From IMG/VR virus record IMGVR_UViG_3300008111_001025, positions 1 to 64,000 of that record: a stretch of 64,000 bases of DNA. The stretch is one strand, 5' to 3'. The notes below the pieces were generated by a model, which did not search any database, was not told where the DNA came from, and worked only from the letters and a program-made list of their open reading frames with translations. This document shows, one piece after another, positions 1 to 8,764 of this stretch (within the stretch, counting starts at the first letter, position 1; each line of letters starts with the position of its first letter). Source of the stretch: a virus. A program made the translations under genes and the position numbers.

Positions 1-740
1 CGTCCGTAGCCCATTGAGCCTGCGCCACCGCCTCCACCACCACCATAGTGTGTACCTGTAGGAGTTCCGTTATAATGAGCACCTACGCCACCTGGGTGTC
101 CTTGTCCTGCTGTTCCAGCTGCTCCAGCATGTATAGTTTCTGGACCACCATTCCATCCTGGGCCACCACCACCTGATCCACCGCCACTAGTTGGTTGACT
201 ACCTGGGGGATAATGACATCCTCGGCCACCGCCTGTTGCTACAATTGATACTGGAGTACCGCCGCCAAATGTGCTAGGATTACCTGAAGTACCATCATTT
301 GCACTATGACTTGAACAGCCATTGCCACCTGTTCCAACAACTGCGGGATACGCAGTTCCAGCAACTACAGGAACTCCGCTAACATAGATATAGCCGCCTG
401 CGCCGCCTCCACCTGAAATACTGTGGCCTCCGCCACCGCCTGCAATTGTTAGTACTTCTACAACACCGTCTTTGGTTGGTGTAAATTGTTGTGTTCCAGA
501 AGTAAATGTGTGAATTCTATATCCTGCTGCGGTAGTGATTGCTCCGCCTGTACTAGCATTACCTACTGTTGACTCTTCTACACGTACCCAAGCACTACCA
601 TTCCAATATTCATTAGATGCAATATCTGTATTGTATCTTATCATACCAACCGTTGGACTACCTGGTCGCTGTGCGTTTGTTCCGCTAGGAAGTCTGATAA
701 ACCCAGTATCGTTTACAGTAAGATTTTTTAATGTTGCCAT
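1..740 (-). CDS. Glycine-rich tail fibre adhesin (3' end outside window)
   Basis: Starts at the ATG at 740, which overlaps the TAA of the preceding gene (TAATG), and stays open to the left edge (246 codons visible). The first ~60 residues carry a short module, LPSGTNAQRPGSP then GMIRYNT, then a Trp, also seen in other genes of this locus. After it comes HTFTSGTQQFTPTKDG and then long glycine-rich stretches (GGGGGHSISGGGGAGG, GGGGGGGAG). Gly-rich domains of this kind are known at the tips of phage fibres, for example gp38-type adhesins with polyglycine-II sandwiches, where they contact the receptor. It is the last visible gene of the fibre operon and sits directly after an S74 chaperone gene. 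Adhesin role is inferred from composition and position; the C-terminus is not seen. Confidence 0.75.
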   Translation of the reverse strand, partial: MATLKNLTVNDTGFIRLPSGTNAQRPGSPTVGMIRYNTDIASNEYWNGSAWVRVEESTVGNASTGGAITTAAGYRIHTFTSGTQQFTPTKDGVVEVLTIAGGGGGHSISGGGGAGGYIYVSGVPVVAGTAYPAVVGTGGNGCSSHSANDGTSGNPSTFGGGTPVSIVATGGGRGCHYPPGSQPTSGGGSGGGGPGWNGGPETIHAGAAGTAGQGHPGGVGAHYNGTPTGTHYGGGGGGGAGSMGYG

Positions 741-1594
741 TACTTAGCTGCCCTTAATTCATTAATTTCTTGTTTTAAAGTTTTAATAGATTCAATTAGA
801 TAAGCTGTTAATTTAGTATATTTAATACCTATAGTGTTACCTAGGTCATCTTTAGTAACTAAGTCTGGTAACACTTCATCTGTCCATTCAGCAATCAACC
901 CTGCTTCGTGTTCTTTATTATCAATACGATCGTAAGTTACGCCACTTAGTTTTAAAATGCTGTCTAGTGCATTCTCAATTGGCAAAATATTTTCTTTTAA
1001 TGTTATACTAGAAGTTTCAACAATGCCTGCCGCAGTTAATTGACCACCAACACCTACTCCACCTGTAACTACTAATGCTCCGTTTGTAACAGCATTTGAT
1101 ACTGTACTTGCTGTTACACGCATCTCTGTTGAACTCAATACTCCTGTACTTGGCACAAAAGTTAGTTTAGTACTGCTTACAGATACTGTTGACACTGTTC
1201 CTGTAGTAGCAGTAGTAATTGCTGGATAATATACTGCTGTGTCAGCTGCTTGGTTAGCCACACTAACGAATGGAGCAACCCAACTCAAATCTCCGCTTGC
1301 GTTACTTCTTAATACTGTATTATCAACGGCTGCGGCTGGAAACGTATAAGTTACGTTAGCACTAACAGTTGCGGGTGCCCTAAGTGCTACAAAATTGCTA
1401 GAGTCAGCATCGGCTAATCTTAAACTATTTTGAGCATTAATCTGCATAGAACTAACAGACTGCACAATGCCAGAGCCATTTGGTTCTAACAATACATTAG
1501 CATTAGACACTACAGATTGAATACTATTATTAACGGTAGTTAGGCTACCTAGCACTGCTCGACCTACTTTACCTGATGTGATTTTTCTAGACAT
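740..1594 (-). CDS. Fibre protein with C-terminal S74 intramolecular chaperone
   Basis: 284 aa. The N-terminal ~190 residues are Ser/Thr/Val-rich fibre sequence with a NANVLLEPNGSG repeat element shared with the giant fibres. The C-terminal 90 residues match the peptidase S74 chaperone pattern: SSITLKENI at 195-203, LKLSGVTYD, a Gly-Leu-Ile-Ala segment, VLPDLV, IGIKYTKLTAYLIESIKTLK, and a helical end. In endosialidase-type S74 domains a Ser/Lys dyad spaced by five residues self-cleaves after trimerisation; here S195 and K200 have that spacing. Expected role: drives trimer folding of a fibre tip and then releases itself. It sits between a small beta protein and the Gly-rich adhesin. Family call is firm; which fibre it serves is not known. 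Confidence 0.88.
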   Translation of the reverse strand: MSRKITSGKVGRAVLGSLTTVNNSIQSVVSNANVLLEPNGSGIVQSVSSMQINAQNSLRLADADSSNFVALRAPATVSANVTYTFPAAAVDNTVLRSNASGDLSWVAPFVSVANQAADTAVYYPAITTATTGTVSTVSVSSTKLTFVPSTGVLSSTEMRVTASTVSNAVTNGALVVTGGVGVGGQLTAAGIVETSSITLKENILPIENALDSILKLSGVTYDRIDNKEHEAGLIAEWTDEVLPDLVTKDDLGNTIGIKYTKLTAYLIESIKTLKQEINELRAAK

Positions 1595-1613
1595 AATCTA
1601 TTTCCTTGGATTT

Positions 1614-1934
1614 TTATACTGTTGATGTTTCTATTCCGTAGACAACAACATCAGTGTTTGCTTGCGTTGAATAGGCATAAATTGTCCTACCATTTTGTAT
1701 TACAACACCGCCACGTTCTAATACTCCACCTGGTAAAACTTCTGCATTATATTCAATGTAGTTACCTGGTGCTGGTATATTAGGATTAACTGCTAATGCT
1801 ATTCGCACATTAATTGCTGTTGCATTTTTATTACAAATGCTTATAGTTACCACACTAAATGTATCTGCGGGCGGGCCGTATATACTTGTGTAGGTTGTTG
1901 CTGCCAGGGCAGCATTTGCTAAAATTCCGTTCAT
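1614..1934 (-). CDS. Small beta-rich virion protein (copy 1 of 3)
   Basis: 106 aa, no cysteine pairs or membrane segment. Predicted beta-sandwich from alternating hydrophobic strands. The C-terminal half reads EVLPGGVLERGG, then Val/Ile strands, then VVVYGIET. It shares this pattern (LPxG, a strand, a loop, then a Val-rich final strand ending in Glu) with the 109-aa product at 15029-15358 and the 118-aa product at 27512-27868. The ATG at 1934 lies 17 bases after the giant fibre gene stop, so it belongs to the same transcript. Function not recognised; a fibre collar, connector or capping protein is possible. Confidence 0.7.
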   Translation of the reverse strand: MNGILANAALAATTYTSIYGPPADTFSVVTISICNKNATAINVRIALAVNPNIPAPGNYIEYNAEVLPGGVLERGGVVIQNGRTIYAYSTQANTDVVVYGIETSTV

Positions 1935-1950
1935 GTTATTTGTTCTCCAA

Positions 1951-4900
1951 TTATCTTAAGAAATAGTTATATGCTAGAGGTAATCCTAAAACTGTGCCGT
2001 TAAACACTACATTACCTTTTATATTTATCGGAGCGCCGCTTACAGTTGTAATTGTATTGGCACCAACAAATATGTCACCTGCTGTTACTGAGTTTACATT
2101 CAATGAAGCGCCGCCGCCACCGATCTGTGCTTCAATGTACGCTTTAACAGCTCGTTGAGTTGGCACAATATTATCTGAGTTAGCAGTAAAGAATGGATCT
2201 GTACTAAATTCAGTAATACTTGCTGAGTTACCACCTAGTGTAACTTCACCTAAACTTAACTCTTGTAGTCCTGCAATATTAAATGCATCAGCATTAAGTG
2301 TTGCAACACCTGTACTCTGCTCAATACTAAACAAATCGCCAACTCGGAAATTACCGTCTTGGTCAGTAGCTGTGAAGAATACTCGTCCACCATTTGAATC
2401 AACTGTTTCGTTAGCTTGAATAGGTTGTTGTAAAGGAGTGTTTGGATAATTTGTAGTATTAAATCCGCCAGTACCAATATCTAAGAAATCGTGACCAGTT
2501 AATCGAACTTGCGAGAATCTAATACGTAGTTCTACTGCTTCGTTGTTAGCTAATCGAGTACCTACTGGAATAGCAGGACTTACTTGTAAAAATCCTGTGT
2601 ACGATCCTGGACTAGTTCCTAAGAAACTAACAGTATTAACTAATTTAAAGAACTGTCCAGGTAAACTATCAAACACTATGTTTGATCCTGATACTGGCTG
2701 CTGTGTTAGTCTCTTCACAGCAATAAATGTACCGTCCTGTATAAAGTCTGCACTACCGTTAGAATTTTGACTATCAATTTCTGCACTTGCAGTAATGAAC
2801 CCAGTTCCTCTGTTAACAAATGTAGGATTAGCTATTGCTCCGCTATTTAATCTTGCTTCTACTACTACATCGTCAATATTGTTAGGATCAGTGACTGTAA
2901 TAGTTGGTGCACCGCTGGTATAGCCAGAGCCTGGTTCAATTAGTCGTATTTCAAATATCTGTTCGTTACTAACGCCAGCTCTACCTCGAGCTCTAGCTCC
3001 AATTCTTGCATCAAGGCCTGCTGTTGTAGTACCTGAACCAATTAGTACAAATTTGCCCGTTCTAGCTGGATTACCAAATGCTACAGCAAAATATCCTGTG
3101 TTTGGTAAGCTGGTAACTGCTGTCCATACAATTCCATCTTCTGAATGGTATAATGCTGTTGTTGTAGTTGTTACAACAAATACACCTTGTCCGTATGCAA
3201 TGTTGTTTGTAGTTATGCTTCCTGCAATAGTTACAGCACTACTCCAAGTAATACCATCTAAACTGTATGAGCAAGTGCCGTCACTAGCTAGAGCAACAAA
3301 TCTACCATTACCCCAAGTAATATCATTCCAAGTTTTGTTTGGTAGTCCTGAACCTGCTGTCCAAGCAATGCCGTCAGTGCTATATACACTATTAGTAGTA
3401 CCGCTCTTAATAGCTACAAACAATCCCTTTCCGTATGCAATAGGAAGATATCCAAGTGCTGGTAGAGCATTTGTTGTTAATGACCAGGTTGCGCCGCCGT
3501 TGTCTGAATATGCTACATCTCTGTAACCTTCTGCGATTACAACAAATCTACCAATGTTGCTTGTAACTTGTCCAAATGCAACATTTGTTTGATAGCCAGC
3601 ACCCGTTGGTATTGTACTAGTGCTCCATACATCACCGTCATTTGAATATGCTGCTGTTGTACCTGCTGTAACAATCACAACACTTTGTTTAAATGTACTT
3701 GATCCATCGTTAATTAGTCCGCTAGCAATATTTTTGTATGAACTAGCACTAGCAGGTAATACCTCTGCACTCCAAGTTACACCATCTATACTCTTTTGAG
3801 CACCAGTACCGCTGTTAGGTATTGCAAGGAATAAACCTTTTCGTGCAAGACCTGTAAAGTCGTAGTTGACTACTGCTCCTGTTACACTATTGATACTAGT
3901 AATAATTACTGTAATATCGTTGGCAGGGCTTGCGCCACCAACAGATGTGCCTGCAATAGTAATTGTATTACCTCTAACATAATTAGATCCTGCACTGTTA
4001 GTTGTTAGGTAGTATCTTTCGCCGTTACGTGTAATGTTGAAAGTTAATCCTGTACCGGCGCCGCCTGTAGTTGTAACGGCTGTATATTGTGCAGAAGTTT
4101 CAAAATAATGCGCATTTGCATAATTACTACTGCTAATAGTTGTAGCTGTTGTTGTCTTAGGAGGAGCTGTAAAAGAAATAGCTGGTTCAATCAAATAAGT
4201 TGACGAACTGTTAGGTGCTACAATGGTTGTGCCTGGAATAACATGATCCCATCCAGCTGCACCGTTACTTTCTCTTATTACCTCTGCTTCTTTAGAACCA
4301 GCATCGTAAGTGCTTATTATACCATAGTTACCAATACCTGCGCCGCCTATGATATACACTTTCATTCCAACATAAGCTGTACTTAAAGCACCATCAGTTG
4401 CTGATAAAAATACACTAGTTGTTGTTCCGCTCTGTGCAACGTTACTTACTCGAACATAGCCACTTCCACCTAGCGGTGCAGGTGTAGCTGGCGGAATAAC
4501 TGTTTCTAAATCAACTTTAACATTTATAACAGCATTGTCGCGGAACTCGTCAGCTACAACTACATCCCCAGTTCCAGCACCAAAAATATCAATTACAGCT
4601 TCAGTATAATCGTTACCTGCATGGTTAAATTCAAATCCTAGTAGCTGATTGTTATCAGTGAATACATTGCTAATTGTAGCACTATATTGGGTTTGATTAT
4701 CAACTACTGCTGTTACAGGAGTTTCGTCAGGGTCAACACCTTCTGCTACAGATCCAAAGTCACCGTAGGAGTTGTTGCCGTTGGTTGCACGAATTCTGCC
4801 ACCAGTTTCTGCTAGGTAGCCAATATGAGAGTAGTATGTAAATACAGATACAAGTTCTGCTCTACCGTTATTAGTAATCCATGCACCAATACCGTCTGAA

Positions 4901-7900
4901 ATAACCTGAGTAAAGTCGTTGGATGTTATAGAATCGTTGCCGCCGTTATGCAGATTACCGTCAACTTTTTGTCCGATAGCCGCATTACCAAATGTTGTTA
5001 GACCCTGTACATACGGTGATCGTGTTATGATCCATGTAGTAAAGTCGTCTGGTCCCCAGCCTGGATCTAAGCTAGCGTAAGCACCAGCTGTCACCCGACT
5101 TGTACCAAATTCGTTTGGTGGTGTTAAATCTCCATTTAATCCGTTTAATGTACAATCTCTTAAGCCAGTTGCATCGCGTAAGTAGAACATGTCTTCTTCT
5201 CTACTGCCTCGTACTGCGTTAGCATAATAACGAGATACATAGCGAGATTTGTAGTTGCCTGGATATTTTAGATCATACTTTAGTGCATCAATGTATAGTC
5301 CAACATCGCGTAAGCACAACTCTACATCATATGTATATCCTGGATAAGTTTGTGCTACATATGCTGCAACTTCTGCTACAATAAAGTTTCTATTACGCTC
5401 AAGCTGTAGTCTTGCGTATTCTCTATTTTGATTTTCAGTTTGACATACACTACCTTCGCTAGATCCGCCAAATATGATTTGATCTACAATTCTGTAGCTT
5501 TCTGTTAATCTTGCCTCAGCTGTAGCATTACTCATTAATCCTAATGCTGTGTTTCTAGCTACTGTTAAACTGTTACGAGTAGCTTCTTTGATTCTATCAT
5601 CTCTATCAAATAATTCTGAAGATGTTAATCTTAAGTATGCGTGTGCTGCTTTTAATGTTTGATAATTGCTATTAAACATAAAGTCAAAAGCTACTGCCTT
5701 AGCAACGATTGCCGCGTCTCTACGAGCCTTTGTAACACTGTAATCAACATCTGAATAATTTGTAGCTAGGTATGCTTCTACAGCATCTTGTATAGCGTCA
5801 AACCCGCTGGCACTGATTGCAGTATAGTCACTAATTAGTGCTGTTGTAGTATTAACGCCATTTGCTGGTGTAGGATCAACTAGTGTTACAGTTGTACCTA
5901 CTGCACTTGGTCCAACATCTAATATTTCTATAATGTCTTCAACATTATTAGCAATCTGTGTTATACTTCCAACATTACCTGTAAGCGTTTGTGTTACTAA
6001 CGTTTGTCTAGGACTAACAACAGTAGTATTGCCTGCTATGCTTTGTAACGTAGTTTTTAAAAAATTTAAAGAATTAATAGTTGCAGTTTTAATACTTGCT
6101 GGAATTTGAGGCTGTGTATTATCATCACCGTCCCAATAAGCTAATCCTGCTGCAACACTTAATGCATTTCCGCCATAGGTCAAATCATAGACTAATGCAT
6201 CAATTATATATCGTGCATCTCTGCGAGTTTTAGTTTTGCCGTAACGTAGCGCAGGATATTCTTCTGCTAGGTATGCAATAACTTCTGCTATTGCAAAATC
6301 TATATTAGTGCGAATATTTTGTCTTGCATTTAACAAACTAGTACTATAACCAGTTGGGTTTGTTAAGTATGCGCTGTGCATAGTATCTAACAGATAATCT
6401 GCACGATACTTCATTACTTTAACTAAGTCGTATACAGCATCGCTTTCGGCTTGAATCGCCAACGGCCATTCTTGACTTTGTAATTCGTTGTTACCTACGG
6501 TAGGTGTTACTGTGACACCTTTGACTACGTTAGACACTACATCGGCAATTCTATCAAATGTAGCGATTGTATATACTGAATCACCTGCTGGTACTGTAGA
6601 TCCTTGAGCAATAATTTGTGTAGAACGAAGTTCGTCACCTTGTACACAAGTATAAGCTGGCACAATTATTGGTAGAGTTTCAAAATGCTTACCAGTAGAT
6701 ACTTTTATTAGACTAAAAGAAACTTCTCTAGCTGGTATTGAATTCACATTGCCTGTGCTTATTGCTGTAATAATAATATTAGCTAATTCTGTTATTCTAG
6801 TAAGTGCGCCTTGTTCAATGCGTAAGTTAACATTGAAATATTGATCTACGATAGCTACTGAATCATCTACAACATTTTGATAAATTACAGTTGGTGCTTC
6901 ATTTGCAAGTACGGCTTGTATTAATACTAGCATGCGGTTGTATGCAGCCACGCTTTGTAGTCTTTCGCTTGCTAAATCTCCGTACGGGCCAGTTCCGTTA
7001 TTTTCTGCGGCTGTTGAGAACGGACCGTCTGCAAGTGCATTAAGGAATGTTTGTGCAGCGGCTCTAGTTTTTAAATTGCCACCGTGGCCTAGATCATGTA
7101 AAATTTTATCAAGAACAATTCCAACATCGCGTTCGCATTTTAAAGTATCGTACTCAAAATTTTCCCAGATGCTACCTATTGTAGCACTTGCAACTTGATC
7201 TCTAATCCAAGCAGTTATTTCTTTCTGTATAAACACTCGGTTTGAGTCAAGCATAAATTGTGCTCGTTGATTCTTAATTCCCTGTTCAACTTGTTCACAT
7301 GCATAGCGAATAGTTTTAAATGGTCTATCAACACTTCCACCGTAGATAGGATACTCTCCGTCTACACCGTGTTCAGCAACATAGTACACATCTTCAACAC
7401 TGCTTAAAAATTCCCAGTTAGGTAAATTATTTGCACTAACTGTTAGTACTTGTCCATTTTCACCAATTGGTAATCTTGCTGGTGCTGAACCTGTAAAATA
7501 AACTAAGTCGCCAATTTCTGCTAGTACACTTTGTTCAGTGCCAACTGCTATAATATTCCAATATTGACTACTGTTTACTAGATCTGGTCTACTACCTGGA
7601 TCACCGCCAAAAGTAGATCCGTCGTCGCCTTCTGATATATGTCCTTGTATACAAATGTATGAGTTATCACCAAATCGAACAACGTCACCTTCGTAGTACT
7701 CTTGGTCGTCTAACCATACATTGCGCCATCTAAATCCGCTGTTAATCTGTTTCCAATATTCTGCATCAGGTGGTTGTTGTGCAGTTGTATGATCTTTAAC
7801 GCACACATAAGTGAATCCGCCAAGACGAATAACTTCGCCTACTTTATAATGTTGGTTAGCACTGTCTTCGTTCCAGTCGCCAATGAAACGAAACCCTTCA

Positions 7901-8721
7901 GTGAACAAGTCCCAGTCGTCATTGACGCTGGTTGGAATGACTGCTAAATTAGTTGATCTGCTTATGTACTGATTTCCGCCGTAGCGAATAACATCACCGT
8001 CTTGATATTTTACAAATGGGCTCCAATCATTTTCATATTGGAAGCCTTCTACAAATTTAGACCAATTAGCGTTATCAGTACCAAAGTCTGCAGATGCAGT
8101 ATGTGCTACTGTACTAATCCAAACTCCTGCACCGTAACGAACTAAATCGTTAACTTTGTATCGGATTCCTGAAGTCCAAGTTCCTTTAAACTCAATTCCT
8201 TGATTAAAATAATCCCACTTGTCTTGATTAGCTTCTAATCCCAAAGAAGCTGTAGCGGCAGACGTATGCAATTCATTACACACATAAGTAGTTCCGCCGT
8301 ATTTAACAAAATCATTTACACGATAACGAGTGCTTGGAGTCCAAGCACCTTTCCAGTCTAGTCCTTCAGCAAAAGCATCCCAGTTAGCAATATCGGCTTC
8401 GAGACCGGCATTAACATCAGCTGTAGATGTATGAACAGTATTTGCAATGTATAGTCTAGCACCATATTTAACTATGTCATCAAACACATAACTTGTGCTA
8501 GTAGTCCAATCGCCTTTCCATATTTGGCCATCGCTGAGCAAGTTCCATTTTGGTGGAACAAGATTAAAGTCTGAGAAAAAGTTGGGTTGACTAGTGTGTC
8601 CAATAACGCAAATATATATTTTTCCACCAAATGCAATTACGTCATCTTGGTAATACACCGTAGATGGTGTCCACACGTTTTTCCAAACAAATCTGATTCT
8701 ACCTAGTTTAAATTCTGCCAT
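1951..8721 (-). CDS. Giant tail fibre/adhesin A1, 2256 aa
   Basis: Modular fibre. Residues ~14-400: seven W-x(7)-Y-x(3)-D-V-x(2)-x-G-x(2)-Y units (such as WKGDW...YVFDDIVKYG) like small carbohydrate-binding modules. Residues ~443-470: YYVAEHGVDG and RPFKTIRYA, the usual opening of a right-handed beta-helix in these phages. Residues ~530-1156: four helical D-R-D/DLxxGGN inserts. Residue ~1237: RSPYVQGLT beta-helix core, then NNGRAELVSVFTYY. Residues ~1625-1890: repeats of GNGRFVAL...SLDGITW, a BNR/kelch-like propeller. Residue ~2077 on: GHDFLDIG and DQDGNFRVGDLF terminal module. Paralogue of the product at 8765-14638. A late-promoter octamer lies 19 nt upstream, with GGAG before the ATG. Receptor-binding role is inferred. 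Confidence 0.85.
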   Translation of the reverse strand: MAEFKLGRIRFVWKNVWTPSTVYYQDDVIAFGGKIYICVIGHTSQPNFFSDFNLVPPKWNLLSDGQIWKGDWTTSTSYVFDDIVKYGARLYIANTVHTSTADVNAGLEADIANWDAFAEGLDWKGAWTPSTRYRVNDFVKYGGTTYVCNELHTSAATASLGLEANQDKWDYFNQGIEFKGTWTSGIRYKVNDLVRYGAGVWISTVAHTASADFGTDNANWSKFVEGFQYENDWSPFVKYQDGDVIRYGGNQYISRSTNLAVIPTSVNDDWDLFTEGFRFIGDWNEDSANQHYKVGEVIRLGGFTYVCVKDHTTAQQPPDAEYWKQINSGFRWRNVWLDDQEYYEGDVVRFGDNSYICIQGHISEGDDGSTFGGDPGSRPDLVNSSQYWNIIAVGTEQSVLAEIGDLVYFTGSAPARLPIGENGQVLTVSANNLPNWEFLSSVEDVYYVAEHGVDGEYPIYGGSVDRPFKTIRYACEQVEQGIKNQRAQFMLDSNRVFIQKEITAWIRDQVASATIGSIWENFEYDTLKCERDVGIVLDKILHDLGHGGNLKTRAAAQTFLNALADGPFSTAAENNGTGPYGDLASERLQSVAAYNRMLVLIQAVLANEAPTVIYQNVVDDSVAIVDQYFNVNLRIEQGALTRITELANIIITAISTGNVNSIPAREVSFSLIKVSTGKHFETLPIIVPAYTCVQGDELRSTQIIAQGSTVPAGDSVYTIATFDRIADVVSNVVKGVTVTPTVGNNELQSQEWPLAIQAESDAVYDLVKVMKYRADYLLDTMHSAYLTNPTGYSTSLLNARQNIRTNIDFAIAEVIAYLAEEYPALRYGKTKTRRDARYIIDALVYDLTYGGNALSVAAGLAYWDGDDNTQPQIPASIKTATINSLNFLKTTLQSIAGNTTVVSPRQTLVTQTLTGNVGSITQIANNVEDIIEILDVGPSAVGTTVTLVDPTPANGVNTTTALISDYTAISASGFDAIQDAVEAYLATNYSDVDYSVTKARRDAAIVAKAVAFDFMFNSNYQTLKAAHAYLRLTSSELFDRDDRIKEATRNSLTVARNTALGLMSNATAEARLTESYRIVDQIIFGGSSEGSVCQTENQNREYARLQLERNRNFIVAEVAAYVAQTYPGYTYDVELCLRDVGLYIDALKYDLKYPGNYKSRYVSRYYANAVRGSREEDMFYLRDATGLRDCTLNGLNGDLTPPNEFGTSRVTAGAYASLDPGWGPDDFTTWIITRSPYVQGLTTFGNAAIGQKVDGNLHNGGNDSITSNDFTQVISDGIGAWITNNGRAELVSVFTYYSHIGYLAETGGRIRATNGNNSYGDFGSVAEGVDPDETPVTAVVDNQTQYSATISNVFTDNNQLLGFEFNHAGNDYTEAVIDIFGAGTGDVVVADEFRDNAVINVKVDLETVIPPATPAPLGGSGYVRVSNVAQSGTTTSVFLSATDGALSTAYVGMKVYIIGGAGIGNYGIISTYDAGSKEAEVIRESNGAAGWDHVIPGTTIVAPNSSSTYLIEPAISFTAPPKTTTATTISSSNYANAHYFETSAQYTAVTTTGGAGTGLTFNITRNGERYYLTTNSAGSNYVRGNTITIAGTSVGGASPANDITVIITSINSVTGAVVNYDFTGLARKGLFLAIPNSGTGAQKSIDGVTWSAEVLPASASSYKNIASGLINDGSSTFKQSVVIVTAGTTAAYSNDGDVWSTSTIPTGAGYQTNVAFGQVTSNIGRFVVIAEGYRDVAYSDNGGATWSLTTNALPALGYLPIAYGKGLFVAIKSGTTNSVYSTDGIAWTAGSGLPNKTWNDITWGNGRFVALASDGTCSYSLDGITWSSAVTIAGSITTNNIAYGQGVFVVTTTTTALYHSEDGIVWTAVTSLPNTGYFAVAFGNPARTGKFVLIGSGTTTAGLDARIGARARGRAGVSNEQIFEIRLIEPGSGYTSGAPTITVTDPNNIDDVVVEARLNSGAIANPTFVNRGTGFITASAEIDSQNSNGSADFIQDGTFIAVKRLTQQPVSGSNIVFDSLPGQFFKLVNTVSFLGTSPGSYTGFLQVSPAIPVGTRLANNEAVELRIRFSQVRLTGHDFLDIGTGGFNTTNYPNTPLQQPIQANETVDSNGGRVFFTATDQDGNFRVGDLFSIEQSTGVATLNADAFNIAGLQELSLGEVTLGGNSASITEFSTDPFFTANSDNIVPTQRAVKAYIEAQIGGGGASLNVNSVTAGDIFVGANTITTVSGAPINIKGNVVFNGTVLGLPLAYNYFLR

Positions 8722-8739
8722 TTTTTAACTCCGCTCGTA

Positions 8740-8747
8740 TATTTATC
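8740..8747 (-). promoter_or_regulatory. Late promoter motif GATAAATA
   Basis: GATAAATA on the minus strand. With T4 late geometry (octamer at -13 to -6) transcription would start near 8734, leaving a short leader that still contains GGAG ahead of the ATG at 8721. It would start a transcript for the 2256-aa fibre and the small genes after it. Confidence 0.65.
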
Positions 8748-8764
8748 ATAAGATGTATCATTAA

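Noticed and set aside
3053-3526. 157-codon plus-strand ORF
   Set aside because: Antisense to the propeller repeats of fibre A1; Pro/Val-rich, no start signal.
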